Shown here in pieces: positions 1-9,547 of a stretch of DNA of 41,371 nucleotides. Each line of letters opens with the position of its first letter. Position 1 is the first letter of the stretch. This DNA is from Bradyrhizobium sp. Lineage in GTDB: Bacteria > Pseudomonadota > Alphaproteobacteria > Rhizobiales > Xanthobacteraceae. The stretch spans positions 1 to 41,371 of the forward strand of contig JAQGKC010000481.1 of assembly GCA_028290305.1 (NCBI GenBank). The letters run 5' to 3'. Below the pieces are notes generated by a model. The model was not told the DNA's origin. It was given only the letters and a program-made list of their open reading frames with translations, and made no database searches. Position numbers and translations under genes: made by a program.

Positions 1-267
1 TTCACCACCGGCCGCGGTTCGGTGTTCGGCTGCAAGCCGGCGCCCTCGATCAAGCTCGCCACCAACACGCCGATGTACCGGCGGATGGAAGACGACATGG
101 ACATCAACTGCGGCACCATCCTCGACGGCGACGAGAGCGTCGAAGCGTGCGGCCAGCGGATCTTCGCGCAGATGCTGAAGACGGCGTCCGGCGCGCCGAC
201 CAAGAGCGAAAGCTTCGATTTCGGCGGCGCGGAGTTCGCGCCCTGGGTGCTTGGGGCGACGATGTAG
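1..267 (+). CDS. UxaA family dehydratase/hydrolase, C-terminal part
   Basis: Only the last 88 codons are in the window; the reading frame is open from base 1 and ends at the TAG at 265-267. The visible part has the conserved C-terminal block of the UxaA (altronate/galactarate dehydratase) family: TTGRGS, then GCKPAPSIKLATN, then the MDINCGTILDG segment, and a GGAEFAPW ending. Members dehydrate sugar acids such as altronate or galactarate in the cytoplasm, usually with a metal ion. The exact substrate cannot be told from this piece, and many soil bacteria carry paralogues of unknown specificity. The gene is cut by the window edge, not by mutation. Family assignment is confident; substrate is open. 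Confidence 0.8.
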   Translation, partial: FTTGRGSVFGCKPAPSIKLATNTPMYRRMEDDMDINCGTILDGDESVEACGQRIFAQMLKTASGAPTKSESFDFGGAEFAPWVLGATM

Positions 268-295
268 TAGTCCCGCGCAAGCCGCACCCTCGCAT

Positions 296-413
296 GTCGT
301 CCCGGCGAACGCCGGGACCCATAGCCACCGGCGTCTGTTGGTGCGAAAGCCGTTAGCCACTGTGCCACAATGCAAGGCCGCGGCGTATGGGTCCCGGCGT
401 TCGCCGGGACGAC
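296..413. repeat. 27-bp inverted repeat pair (intergenic palindromic element)
   Basis: Arms at 296-322 and 387-413 are perfect reverse complements over 27 bp. Each arm also holds an internal short palindrome, CCCGGCGAACGCCGGG. The 64-bp centre shows no gene. Elements of this look, with 'gtcccggcg..cgccgggac' arms, are scattered between genes in Bradyrhizobium and Rhodopseudomonas relatives (recalled, not searched). It lies in the 257-bp gap between the UxaA gene and the next operon, where it could form a cruciform or an RNA hairpin and end upstream transcription. No T-run follows, so a classical terminator is not claimed. Confidence 0.75.
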
Positions 414-524
414 GCCGGAGAGCCATATTCCGCACCTCGCATAGGCAATCGCTGCCCGTTGTTAGTGCTTGATGTCAGCCGGAACCAGTGTTCTGCTTAA
501 AAAAGCTGCTGGAGTAGCCTGCCC

Positions 525-3500
525 GTGTCGATCTTCGTCGCACTACATCACGTCACGCATTACAAATATGACCGTCCGATCGACCTCGGCCCTCAAACCA
601 TCCGGTTGCGGCCGGCGCCGCATACGAGGACGCCGATCCTGAGCTCTTCGCTCAAGGTGACGCCATCAAATCACTTCGTGAACTGGCAGCAGGACCCGCA
701 AGGCAACTGGCTCGCGCGCTTTGTCTTCCCCGAGAAGGCCACCGAGTTGAAGATCGAGGTCGATTTCACCGCGCAGATGACCGTGATCAATCCGTTCGAT
801 TTCTTTGTCGAGCCCTACGCCGACAGTTTTCCGGTCGCCTATACCGACGATCTCAAGACCGAACTTGCGCCTTATCTCGCGACCAGCGAGCCCGGGCCGC
901 TGTTGGCTGCCTACCTTGCCGACATTCCGCGCGAGGCGCCGAGCACGGTCAATTTCCTGGTCGATCTCAATGCGCAATTGCAAAAGAAGATTAGCTACAT
1001 CATTCGCATGGAGCCGGGCATCCAGACCCCGGAGCAGACGCTTGGCTCGGGCGCAGGATCGTGCCGCGACTCGGCGTGGCTGTTGATTCAAGCCCTGCGC
1101 CATCTCGGGCTCGCCGCCCGTTTCGTCTCGGGCTATCTCATTCAATTGCGCCCCGACATCGATCCGGTCGAAGGACCGCGCGAGGTCGAGAACGATTTCA
1201 CCGACCTGCACGCCTGGGCCGAAGTCTATCTGCCGGGTGCGGGGTGGATCGGGTTCGACGTTACCTCGGGCATGCTGACCGGCGAGGGGCACATACCGGT
1301 CGCGGCCACGCCGCATTATCGTTCGGCGGCGCCGATCAGCGGCGCGGTCGGGTTCGCCAATGTCGAATTCGGCTTCGAGATGAGTGTCAAGCGGATCCGC
1401 GAAGCGCCACGGATCACCAAGCCGTTCTCCGACGAGGCCTGGGCGCGTCTCGACAAGCTCGGCGAACAGGTCGATGCGGATTTAAAGAGCGGAGACGTGC
1501 GCCTGACGATGGGCGGCGAGCCGACCTTCGTCTCAATAGACGATCTGGAATCTCCGGAATGGAATATTGCCGCCGTCGGCCCGACCAAGCGCGGCCTTGC
1601 CGACGATCTGATCCGACGCCTGCGCGCGCGGTTCGCGCCGGGCGGCCTGTTACATTACGGACAGGGCAAATGGTATCCGGGCGAAAGCCTGCCGCGCTGG
1701 GCGTTCGGGCTTTATTGGCGCAAAGATGGCGTGCCGATCTGGAAGAATTCCGATTTGATCGCGACGATCGAAGGGCCGCGCAAAGCCGAAATCGAAGACG
1801 CGGAGCGGTTCGCGGAAGGTGCTGCGAAAAAACTCGGCGTCGATTCCGAATTCATCATGCCGGCCTTCGAAGATCCTTCGCATTGGCTGCAGAAGGAAGC
1901 CGGCCTGCCGCCGAACGTCGATCCCAGCGATTCCAAACTGTCCGATCCGGAAGAACGCTCGCGCATGGCGCGGGTATTCGATCAGGGACTCAACGTTCCC
2001 AAGGGATTCGTTTTGCCGATCCAGCGCTGGAATGCCGACGCGGGCCAATCTTCCTCGCGCTGGCGCAGCGAACGTTGGAAATTGCGGCGCGGCAATCTGT
2101 TCCTGACACCCGGCGATTCTCCGCTGGGCCTGCGGCTGCCGATCGCCTCATTGCCGCATATTGCCGCGGAGGAATTTCCCTACATCGTCGAGCAGGATCC
2201 GCTGGAGCCGCGTGAAGCGCTGCCGGTGTATGACCAGACTGCTCAAACTGAGGCTGCGCCGCATCAGCAGGTACAGGAGCAGCAGCTCAGGGGCGGCGGC
2301 GTGCGCACCGCGATGTCGATTGAGATCCGCGACGGCATTCTCTGCGCCTTCATGCCGCCGGTGGAGAAGTTGGAGGATTATCTGGAACTGGTCACCGCGG
2401 TAGAGGCGACCGCCGAAGAAATGCAGATGCAGGTGCATATCGAGGGTTATCCGCCGCCATTCGATCCGCGCGTCGAGGTGATCAAGGTGACGCCCGATCC
2501 CGGCGTGATCGAAATCAACATCCAGCCGGCGACAAACTGGCGCGAAGCGGTCGATATCACCTTCGGCCTTTACGAAGACGCCGCGCAGGTCCGGCTCGGC
2601 GCCAACAAGTACCTCGTCGACGGCCGGCATACCGGCACCGGCGGCGGCAATCACGTGGTGGTCGGTGGTGGAACACCGGCGGACTCGCCCTTCCTGCGCC
2701 GTCCCGATCTGCTGAAGAGCCTCGTGCTGTATTGGCAGCGGCATCCATCGCTGTCTTATTTGTTCTCGGGCATGTTCATCGGTCCCACCAGCCAGGCGCC
2801 GCGCATCGACGAGGCCCGGCATGACGGCCTTTATGAACTGGAAATCGCGCTGGCTCATGTGCCGCCGGCGGAAATCAAAGCCCCGCTGTGGCTGGTCGAT
2901 CGGCTGTTTCGGCACATCCTGGTCGATATCACCGGCAATACCCACCGCGCCGAAATCTGCATCGATAAACTCTATTCCCCCGACGGCACCACCGGCCGGC
3001 TCGGGCTGGTCGAGTTCCGCGCCCTGGAAATGCCGCCGGACCCCCGAATGAGCTTGGCGCAACAGTTGCTGATCCGGGCGCTGATCGCAAAGCTCTGGCG
3101 CGAACCGCAACAGGGCAAATTCGTGCGCTGGGGCACGACGCTGCATGATCGCTTCATGCTGCCGCATTTTCTCTGGGAAGATTTTCTGGGCGTACTCTCC
3201 GAACTGAGGCAGTCCGGTTATGATTTTTCGCCGGATTGGTACGAGGCCCAGCTCGAATTCCGTTTCCCGGCTTTCGGCCGGGTCCACCATGGCGGCGTGG
3301 CGCTGGAAGTGCGTCAGGCGCTGGAGCCCTGGCACGTGTTGGGCGAGGAAGGCTCGGCCGGGGGCACCGTGCGCTATGTCGATTCATCGGTGGAGCGGCT
3401 GCAGGTCAAGGCCAATGGCTTTGTCGAGGGCCGCCACGTCGTCACCTGCAATGGCAGGCGGATGCCGATGACGGAAACTGGTCGCTCGGGCGAGGCGGTT

Positions 3501-3812
3501 GCGGGCGTCCGCTTCAAGGCCTGGCAGCCGGCGTCGGGGTTGCACCCGACCATTCCGGTTCACGCGCCACTGACATTTGATTTAATTGATACCTGGAACG
3601 GCCGGTCGCTGGGCGGCTGCGTCTATCACGTCGCGCACCCCGGCGGACGCAGCTACGACACCAAACCGGTCAATTCCTACGAAGCCGAGGCGCGGCGGCT
3701 CGCCCGGTTTCAGGATCATGGCCATACGCCCGGCAAGATCGATCCGCCGCGTGAGGAACGCACAATTGAATTCCCCTTGACCCTCGACTTGAGGACGCCG
3801 CTCCTGCATTGA
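525..3812 (+). CDS. Transglutaminase-like / DUF2126 large protein
   Basis: A 1095-residue protein. The N-terminal 80 residues match the bacterial transglutaminase N-terminal domain. A transglutaminase-like core follows with a visible triad: Cys180 (in GSCRDSAW), His229 (in DLHAWAEV) and Asp245 (in GFDVTSG). From about residue 315 ([12 protein letters not shown]) to the end is the DUF2126 region, whose chemistry is not established. No signal peptide is seen, so it is probably cytoplasmic. The start is GTG at 525, with GGAG at 511-514 as ribosome-binding site. It is the first gene of a four-gene operon; the next coding region begins 26 bases after its stop. By context it probably works with the ATP-grasp protein on peptide bonds, as protease, transpeptidase or amide former. 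Family call firm, reaction unknown. Confidence 0.9.
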   Translation: MSIFVALHHVTHYKYDRPIDLGPQTIRLRPAPHTRTPILSSSLKVTPSNHFVNWQQDPQGNWLARFVFPEKATELKIEVDFTAQMTVINPFDFFVEPYADSFPVAYTDDLKTELAPYLATSEPGPLLAAYLADIPREAPSTVNFLVDLNAQLQKKISYIIRMEPGIQTPEQTLGSGAGSCRDSAWLLIQALRHLGLAARFVSGYLIQLRPDIDPVEGPREVENDFTDLHAWAEVYLPGAGWIGFDVTSGMLTGEGHIPVAATPHYRSAAPISGAVGFANVEFGFEMSVKRIREAPRITKPFSDEAWARLDKLGEQVDADLKSGDVRLTMGGEPTFVSIDDLESPEWNIAAVGPTKRGLADDLIRRLRARFAPGGLLHYGQGKWYPGESLPRWAFGLYWRKDGVPIWKNSDLIATIEGPRKAEIEDAERFAEGAAKKLGVDSEFIMPAFEDPSHWLQKEAGLPPNVDPSDSKLSDPEERSRMARVFDQGLNVPKGFVLPIQRWNADAGQSSSRWRSERWKLRRGNLFLTPGDSPLGLRLPIASLPHIAAEEFPYIVEQDPLEPREALPVYDQTAQTEAAPHQQVQEQQLRGGGVRTAMSIEIRDGILCAFMPPVEKLEDYLELVTAVEATAEEMQMQVHIEGYPPPFDPRVEVIKVTPDPGVIEINIQPATNWREAVDITFGLYEDAAQVRLGANKYLVDGRHTGTGGGNHVVVGGGTPADSPFLRRPDLLKSLVLYWQRHPSLSYLFSGMFIGPTSQAPRIDEARHDGLYELEIALAHVPPAEIKAPLWLVDRLFRHILVDITGNTHRAEICIDKLYSPDGTTGRLGLVEFRALEMPPDPRMSLAQQLLIRALIAKLWREPQQGKFVRWGTTLHDRFMLPHFLWEDFLGVLSELRQSGYDFSPDWYEAQLEFRFPAFGRVHHGGVALEVRQALEPWHVLGEEGSAGGTVRYVDSSVERLQVKANGFVEGRHVVTCNGRRMPMTETGRSGEAVAGVRFKAWQPASGLHPTIPVHAPLTFDLIDTWNGRSLGGCVYHVAHPGGRSYDTKPVNSYEAEARRLARFQDHGHTPGKIDPPREERTIEFPLTLDLRTPLLH

Positions 3813-3838
3813 GAATGGGCTTTGGGCAGGAGAGTCGA

Positions 3839-6364
3839 ATGGCGGGACAGGCCGGCCAAGGAAGCGGCCAGGGAAGCGGTCAAGGAAGCAAGGCCCGTCC
3901 GGGCAATCGGCGCGTGGCGCAGTGGACGCGTGGCTATGCCCGCCTGCCGGGGATTCCCGATGAATACATCGCGCAAGACGGTACGCCGCGCGAGGTCTGG
4001 ACCCGGTTCTTCGATGCCTTCGCCGAGCTGACGCCGGCAGATATCGAGCGGCGTATCGGATCCGCCGACCGGCACTTGCGGGAGGCCGGCGTGACCTATC
4101 GCGCGCCCGGCGAAACCGCCGACCGGCTCTGGCCGTTGAGCCATCTGCCGCTTCTGATCGACGAGGCCGATTGGCAGCAATTGACCGCCGGCATCGTGCA
4201 ACGCGCGCAATTGCTGGAACTGGCGCTGAGCGATCTCTATGGCGAAGGCCGGCTGATCGCCGAAGGTGCCGTGCCCGCGGCAGCCATTGCCGGCAGCACC
4301 GAATATCTACGCTCGATCTGCGGCATCAAACCGCCGGGCGGGCGATATCTCAATCTGTATGCCGCGGATGTCGGCCGCGGACCCGATGGACGGTGGTGGG
4401 TGCTCGGCGACCGCACCCAGGCGCCATCAGGGGCGGGCTATGCGCTGGAAAACCGTCTGATCCTGTCGCGCGCCTTTGCCTCGCTCTACAAGTCGATGAA
4501 CGTCGAACGCGTCGCACCGTTCTTCGAGGCGTTCCGCGACAGTCTGCGCGCGAGCGCCGACCGCGACGAGCCGCGCATCGGACTGCTCACGCCAGGCGCG
4601 TTCAGCGAGACCTATTTCGAGCATGCGACGCTGGCGCGTTATCTCGGATTTCTGCTGGTCGAGGGCGACGATCTCGCCGTCAGCGGCGACCGTGTTCATA
4701 TCCGCACCGTCGCCGGCTTGAAGCGGCTCGACGTGTTGTTGCGCCGGGTCGATTCCAATTCGCTCGACCCGCTGGAACTCGACGCCTCCTCGCAGCTCGG
4801 CGTGCCCGGCCTGATTGACGTGCTCCGCAAGAATGGCGTCGTCGTCGCCAACATGCCGGGATCTGGCGTGATGGAGGCGCGGGCGCTGCTGGGCTTCCTG
4901 CCCAGCCTGAGCCGGCGTTTCTTCGGCGAAGATCTGAAGATGCCGCACATCGCGACGTGGTGGTGCGGCCAGAAATCCGCACGCGAGGAAGTATTGTCGC
5001 GCCTCGACGAAGTTGCAATCGAGGGCGCTTACGGCAGAGACGTTCCCGGTTTCGGGAGGGGACCGATACTCGCCAGCGAGTTGTCGCCGAGCGAGCGCGA
5101 GCGGCTCAAGACCGCGATCAAGGATCGCGGCATCGACTATGTTGGCCAGGAACTGGTTCGGCTGTCGACCACCCCGGTGTGGGACCAGGGACGGATTGCG
5201 CCGCGTCCGTTTGTGCTGCGGGTGTTCGCCGCCGCAACGCCCGGCGGCTGGACCATCATGCCCGGCGGCTTTTGCCGCATCGCCAATCAACCCGATGCCC
5301 GCGCGGTGTCGATGGGGGACGGCGCGCGGGCTGCGGATGTCTGGGTGGTTTCCGACAAGGCGGTGTCCACGGCAACCCTGCTGCCGGCGGTGGATACCGT
5401 GCGGATCAAACGCATTGCCGGCGTGGTCCCGAGCCGTGCCGCCGACAATCTGTTCTGGCTCGGCCGCTATCTCGAGCGCGCCGAGGCGACGCTGCGGCTG
5501 GTGCGGGTGCTCGCGGCGCCGCTGCGCGATCCCGGCAAAGGTTCCTCGACTGTGCTTCACTCCGAGCGAATCCAGCGGCTTCTCGTGACCTGGGGCGCGA
5601 CGTCGCAGACGACGCGTTCGCAGCCCGCGAAGATCGCCGCCGAAGCGTTACAGAGCGAGGAAAAATTCGGTTCGGCCCTGTCGCTGCTGCGGGCGGCCCA
5701 GCGAACCGCGACATCCTTACGTGAGCGGCTTTCGCCGGATGCCTGGCAGGTCATTACCGAGATGACGGAGCGTCTCGCCGAAGAAGTTGACGATGACGAC
5801 GGCGTCGTCAGCGCCGCCGAACTGACGCTGCAGGAGCTTGCGAGTTTCGCAGGCTTGGCGCAGGAAAACATGAACCGTGCCGCCGGCTGGCGCTTTCTTG
5901 AAATGGGCCGCCGCGCCGAGCGCGCGATCAACACCGCGCGTTTCGCACGCCAGTTCGCCTATGACGAAGCCGGCGGCGAGGATCTCGATATCCTGCTGAC
6001 GCTGGTGGACTGCCAGATCACCTACCGCTCGCGCTACCTCGTCGGGCCCCTGCTGGCGCCAGTGCGCGATCTCGTCGTTCTCGACCCCTACAATCCACGC
6101 TCGGTCGCGTTTCAGGTATTTGCGCTCAACGATCACATCGCCAGCCTGCCGACTTTGAAAGAGGGAGGATTGATCGAGCGGCCACATCGTCTGGCCGTCG
6201 GCCTGCAGGCGATGCTGACGACGACGGAGGCCGCAGCACTCGATACCAAAACGCTGTTCGCGCTGGAGCAGGATTTGCTCAACCTCGCTGATGCCATCGG
6301 ATCGCATTATTTTCCGCACGGGCCCAATGCGAGCCGGCCCGAAAAGCTGACGGGCCTCGCGTGA
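3839..6364 (+). CDS. Circularly permuted ATP-grasp / alpha-E domain protein
   Basis: An 841-residue fusion. Roughly residues 60-490 are the circularly permuted type-2 ATP-grasp region, with conserved stretches such as RWWVLGDRTQAPSGAGYALE, DPLELDASSQLG and the late PFVLRVF / MPGGFCRIA segments. Residues about 525-835 are the helical alpha-E (DUF403) domain, starting near SRAADNLFWLGRYLERAE. ATP-grasp enzymes join a carboxylate to an amine through an acyl-phosphate; this family is predicted to make peptide-like bonds, but no substrate is known. The frame is open back to a TTG at 3809 that overlaps the previous stop, but ATG 3839 is preferred because AGGAGAG lies five bases upstream. The stop overlaps the next start as GTGA, which indicates translational coupling. 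Confidence 0.9.
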   Translation: MAGQAGQGSGQGSGQGSKARPGNRRVAQWTRGYARLPGIPDEYIAQDGTPREVWTRFFDAFAELTPADIERRIGSADRHLREAGVTYRAPGETADRLWPLSHLPLLIDEADWQQLTAGIVQRAQLLELALSDLYGEGRLIAEGAVPAAAIAGSTEYLRSICGIKPPGGRYLNLYAADVGRGPDGRWWVLGDRTQAPSGAGYALENRLILSRAFASLYKSMNVERVAPFFEAFRDSLRASADRDEPRIGLLTPGAFSETYFEHATLARYLGFLLVEGDDLAVSGDRVHIRTVAGLKRLDVLLRRVDSNSLDPLELDASSQLGVPGLIDVLRKNGVVVANMPGSGVMEARALLGFLPSLSRRFFGEDLKMPHIATWWCGQKSAREEVLSRLDEVAIEGAYGRDVPGFGRGPILASELSPSERERLKTAIKDRGIDYVGQELVRLSTTPVWDQGRIAPRPFVLRVFAAATPGGWTIMPGGFCRIANQPDARAVSMGDGARAADVWVVSDKAVSTATLLPAVDTVRIKRIAGVVPSRAADNLFWLGRYLERAEATLRLVRVLAAPLRDPGKGSSTVLHSERIQRLLVTWGATSQTTRSQPAKIAAEALQSEEKFGSALSLLRAAQRTATSLRERLSPDAWQVITEMTERLAEEVDDDDGVVSAAELTLQELASFAGLAQENMNRAAGWRFLEMGRRAERAINTARFARQFAYDEAGGEDLDILLTLVDCQITYRSRYLVGPLLAPVRDLVVLDPYNPRSVAFQVFALNDHIASLPTLKEGGLIERPHRLAVGLQAMLTTTEAAALDTKTLFALEQDLLNLADAIGSHYFPHGPNASRPEKLTGLA

Positions 6365-7239
6365 TCTACGACATCCGGCACGTCACCACCTACAGTTATG
6401 AAAGTCCGGTCAACTTCGCGCGGTGTTCGCTGCGGCTGGAGCCGAAGAGCGGTGATGGGCAAGAGCTGGTTTCGCACATGGTCGATATCCGGCCGCGGCC
6501 TGCGGAGCGCACCGTCAGGCACGACTTTTTCGGGACGCATACCGAAAGTGTGCTGATCGAAACCCCGCATCGCACCCTTCGCATCGATTCCCGATCTCGG
6601 GTTTCTGTTTCCCGCCACGCGCCGGGACGCGCCTCCCAAAGTCCCGCGTGGGAGAGCATTCGCGACGTGGCATTCGCGGCCACCAGCCTCGGCCCCTCGT
6701 CGCCGATCGGTTATGTCTTTGCGAGTCCGCTGGTGCCGGTCCAGCAGCCGGTCACCGCCTACGCGTCCGCGAGCTTTCCGCCGGGAAACGGCATCCTTGC
6801 CGGCGCGGTTGACCTGATGCACCGGATCCGCAGCGATTTTAAGTACGACCCGAAAGCGACCGTGATCTCCACGCCGCTCACCGAAGTGTTCGAAAAACGC
6901 CACGGCGTCTGCCAGGACTTCGCCCATGTGATGATCGCGGGCCTGCGCGGTCTCGGACTGCCGGCGGCCTATGTCAGCGGTTATCTGCGAACCATTCCGC
7001 CGCCGGGCAAACCGCGCCTGCAGGGTGCTGACGCGACCCACGCATGGGTCTCACTGTGGTGCGGCGCAGAGCTCGGCTGGATCGGCTTCGATCCGACCAA
7101 TGATATCCTGGTCGAGAACGACCACGTCGTGCTGGCTGTGGGGCGGGATTTTTCCGATGTCTCGCCGGTCGATGGCATCATCGTGGGATCGCGCAAGCAA
7201 AAGCTCGCAGTGGCAGTGGATGTGCTGCTGGTGGAATGA
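6361..7239 (+). CDS. Transglutaminase-like cysteine peptidase family protein
   Basis: A 292-residue protein with a transglutaminase N-terminal domain (IYDIRHVTTYSYESPV at the start) and a core domain. The triad is visible: Cys184 in HGVCQDFAH, His227 in DATHAWVS and Asp244 in GWIGFDPTND. Such proteins act as cysteine peptidases or amide-transfer enzymes. The GTG start overlaps the stop of the ATP-grasp gene (GTGA), and its own stop overlaps the next ATG (ATGA), so it is in the middle of a coupled operon. Its N-terminal domain resembles that of the DUF2126 protein two genes upstream, so the operon holds two separate transglutaminase-type active sites. No export signal is seen. Substrate unknown. 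Confidence 0.9.
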   Translation: MIYDIRHVTTYSYESPVNFARCSLRLEPKSGDGQELVSHMVDIRPRPAERTVRHDFFGTHTESVLIETPHRTLRIDSRSRVSVSRHAPGRASQSPAWESIRDVAFAATSLGPSSPIGYVFASPLVPVQQPVTAYASASFPPGNGILAGAVDLMHRIRSDFKYDPKATVISTPLTEVFEKRHGVCQDFAHVMIAGLRGLGLPAAYVSGYLRTIPPPGKPRLQGADATHAWVSLWCGAELGWIGFDPTNDILVENDHVVLAVGRDFSDVSPVDGIIVGSRKQKLAVAVDVLLVE

Positions 7240-8438
7240 CGCAGGATCGCAATCCGTCCCTGAATAGCCATGACGTCATCATAATGGGGGCGGGAGCTGC
7301 GGGCCTGATGTGCGCCGGTGTCGCAGGCAAACGCGGACATCAGGTGCTGCTGCTTGAGCAGGCGAGACAGCCGGCCGAGAAGATCCGGATTTCCGGAGGC
7401 GGGCGATGCAATTTTACCAATCTGCATACCGGCCCCGCGAATTTTCTGTCGGACAATCCGCGTTTTTGCAATTCAGCGCTGAGCGGCTACACCCAGCGCG
7501 ACTTCGTTGCTTTGGTCGAAAGCTACGGCATTGCCTATCATGAGAAAACACGAGGGCAATTATTCTGTGATGGCTCCTCGCGGCAAATCATCGACATGCT
7601 GCTGGAGGAATGCCGCAAGGCCCAAGTGCAGTTGCGTTTGGGTACGCGTATCTCCGCGGTCTCCAGGGACGAAACCGGCTTTGTCGTTGTCACCGATCAG
7701 GGCGAGTTTCGCTCTCGGTCGCTGGTGGTTGCAACCGGGGGTCCCTCAATTCCGAAAATGGGCGCCAGTGGATTCGGATACAGGATTGCCGAGCAATTCG
7801 GGTTGAAGATCGTGCCGCCGCGGCCGGCGCTGGTGCCTTTGACATTCGACACAGCATTGCTTGCGCAATTTGGGGATCTGTCAGGCGTTTCGGTCGATAC
7901 CGTGGTGGCTTGCGGCAAGACACGTTTCGATGAGGCGTTGCTCTTCACGCATCGTGGGTTGAGCGGACCGGCCATCCTGCAGATATCGTCGTATTGGCGT
8001 GAGGACGATGACGTCGTCATCGACATGGCTCCGCAGGTCGATGTATTGGCCGGGCTGAAAAGATTGCGCGGCGCCCATCCGAGGCAGGAAATGGCGACCG
8101 CGTTGGCGGACTTTCTTCCGAAGCGGCTGGCACGGACCATTGCGGATGTGACCGGAGGTCCGGAGCGCATCGCCGATGTCTCCGACAGGCTTCTCATGAA
8201 TGTCGCGGCGGCCGTGAAGCAGTGGCGCGTCAGGCCGAACGGAACCGAGGGCTATCGCACTGCGGAGGTGACGCTCGGTGGCGTCGATACATCAGGGCTT
8301 TCCTCGAAAACGTTCGAGTCGAGGGCCGTGCCCGGGCTCTATTTCATCGGCGAAGTCGTCGATGTCACCGGCCATCTCGGCGGCTTCAATTTTCAATGGG
8401 CGTGGTCGTCGGGATATGCGGCAGGCCGTCACGTCTGA
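7236..8438 (+). CDS. HI0933/BaiN-type FAD-dependent oxidoreductase
   Basis: A 400-residue flavoprotein. A dinucleotide-binding GAGAAG motif lies at residues 18-23, followed by the family signature ISGGGRCNFTN at about 52-62. The C-terminal FAD contact region reads LYFIGEVVDVTGHLGGFN and QWAWSSGYAAGR. Members of the HI0933 family are NAD(P)/FAD oxidoreductases; some reduce carbon-carbon double bonds, others have no known substrate. The ATG overlaps the stop of the transglutaminase gene by four bases, the same coupling as the two genes before it. That makes a functional link to the ATP-grasp/transglutaminase set possible but not shown. Length and motifs are complete. Confidence 0.88.
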   Translation: MTQDRNPSLNSHDVIIMGAGAAGLMCAGVAGKRGHQVLLLEQARQPAEKIRISGGGRCNFTNLHTGPANFLSDNPRFCNSALSGYTQRDFVALVESYGIAYHEKTRGQLFCDGSSRQIIDMLLEECRKAQVQLRLGTRISAVSRDETGFVVVTDQGEFRSRSLVVATGGPSIPKMGASGFGYRIAEQFGLKIVPPRPALVPLTFDTALLAQFGDLSGVSVDTVVACGKTRFDEALLFTHRGLSGPAILQISSYWREDDDVVIDMAPQVDVLAGLKRLRGAHPRQEMATALADFLPKRLARTIADVTGGPERIADVSDRLLMNVAAAVKQWRVRPNGTEGYRTAEVTLGGVDTSGLSSKTFESRAVPGLYFIGEVVDVTGHLGGFNFQWAWSSGYAAGRHV

Positions 8439-8530
8439 CTGCGAAAGATGCATACGCGAGGGCGAGTACACGAAGGGCGACGCACGTAAATAGCGAGGTC
8501 ATTGGAAAGCGAGAACTCCCGTAAGTGACA

Positions 8531-8878
8531 TCAAGGAATACTGCAATCCCCATCCGAAGAACATCGAGTCCATGTCGGATCTAATGGAGAACCGGTATTT
8601 TGCGGGTCGCGGGTTCTTCGGAAGCATATATCGAGCCCATTTGATCCGGTGCCGGGAAAGGTTCGGCTATAGGGCCGCGAAATACTGCCGTCAAAAATAA
8701 TCGGATTGTTTTCGCAGTTCCCGGCGTTTCCCTCCGCAATTTGGAGGCGAGGAAGTACATCCCAGCTATTCATCGTGAGTGTCACGTCGGCATGCGCCGA
8801 GAGCGTCGTAAGAATCAAGAGCACTAAGCTGCCGGCGGATTCGTATCCTAAAGCACGCCTCAGTTTTCGTAACCACAC
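8531..8878 (-). CDS. Small secreted protein, unknown function
   Basis: Unrecognised protein of about 115 residues if it starts at GTG 8878. That start gives a good signal peptide: basic WLRKLRR, a hydrophobic SLVLLILTTL core and an SAHA cleavage site. The mature part has four cysteines, is rich in Asp, Asn, Ser and Pro, and ends in CSIP. Its 5' end overlaps the stop of the secreted-protein gene upstream on the same strand by 19 bases, so the two are probably translated as a coupled pair. Earlier in-frame starts (up to 9022) would lie entirely inside that neighbour and would hide the signal peptide. Base composition is clearly lower in GC than the flanking operons. Start uncertain, gene moderately sure. 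Confidence 0.5.
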   Translation of the reverse strand: MWLRKLRRALGYESAGSLVLLILTTLSAHADVTLTMNSWDVLPRLQIAEGNAGNCENNPIIFDGSISRPYSRTFPGTGSNGLDICFRRTRDPQNTGSPLDPTWTRCSSDGDCSIP

Positions 8879-9150
8879 GAGCCACCGTCGTGTGATCCTT
8901 GCCGCACAATCCTGTAGTCCTGTACTTTCTTCTGGCCAGCGGACGTAATGGCGCAAACCGATGTTGCCATCTGATCTGGTGACACGCCGCATCCAAACAT
9001 AACATCCTTCGAAACGGGACAACCATTTGCTTGATCTTCACCGGAGCAAACTCGGAACGTTTGATCGGCAAACGCAGAGAAAGCTGTCAATCCCGAGGTG
9101 AGAGAGATTGCGAAAATCGCTCCTATTCTTCGTGCGTTAAGAAATTTCAT
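8860..9150 (-). CDS. Small secreted cysteine-containing protein
   Basis: A 96-residue protein with a clear signal peptide (MKFLNARRIGAIFAIS, hydrophobic core, SAFA before the mature DQTFRV). The mature part carries five cysteines (VCSGED, NGCPVS, FGCGVS, VCAITS and SCGYEN), which suggests disulphides in the periplasm. ATG 9150 is chosen because CAGGAG lies seven to eight bases upstream and because it places the signal peptide at the N-terminus; the longer frame to 9198 adds residues before it. Not recognised as a known family. It is followed with overlap by a second secreted protein, and both lie in a lower-GC patch between two ordinary core genes. Confidence 0.6.
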   Translation of the reverse strand: MKFLNARRIGAIFAISLTSGLTAFSAFADQTFRVCSGEDQANGCPVSKDVMFGCGVSPDQMATSVCAITSAGQKKVQDYRIVRQGSHDGGSCGYEN

Positions 9151-9547
9151 TTGAATCTCCTGTCGACTGTTGAGGGGTCGGCTGAATATCCGGGGCATAC
9201 GCTAGACAGGCACAACTGTTAGTGAAAACGAAGCCAGCCGCTTTTGATTAAATCATATGAAAGGGTTCTTCATGGAGAACGCCTCTTCTCAGCTAAGAAA
9301 ATACAGATCGTTCCCAGGAACGACACAGTCGCGCCGAACATGTTGCTGATTGTCGAGTGATGACATTGATGCTCCCGTAAGCGGGTTCACACCGTTTGAT
9401 GGCCCGAATAGCGATGTTCAAATGTGAGCTGCTTCGCATATCGCCGGATGAATTCAGCTCCAAGGCTCCCTTTAATCGAACCATCGTAGTTTGAACTTGC
9501 AGAGGAGAAATTTATCCCTCGGGACTTGTCACGGAAAGGCGTGGACC
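9151..9547. other. Lower-GC intergenic region
   Basis: About 400 bases without a gene I can support. It must hold the promoter of the secreted-protein pair (leftward) and of the small membrane protein (rightward), but no clear -35/-10 pair stands out. A 63-codon reading frame on the minus strand at 9293-9484 has no signal peptide, no convincing ribosome-binding site and no family resemblance, so it is not called. GC content is visibly lower than in the operons on either side. Confidence 0.5.

Noticed and set aside
2148..3335. 395-codon minus-strand reading frame
   Set aside because: Lies wholly inside the DUF2126 gene, has no family motif and reflects high-GC codon bias of the plus strand.
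4427..5560. 377-codon minus-strand reading frame
   Set aside because: Antisense to the ATP-grasp/alpha-E gene, Arg/His/Gln-rich shadow translation without any recognisable domain.
8879..9022. Upstream starts for the second secreted protein
   Set aside because: They lie inside the other secreted-protein gene and would bury the signal peptide.
9317..9344. GGAAC ... GTT as an EcfG promoter
   Set aside because: The spacer is 20 bases, outside the 16-17 allowed, and no start codon is suitably placed.
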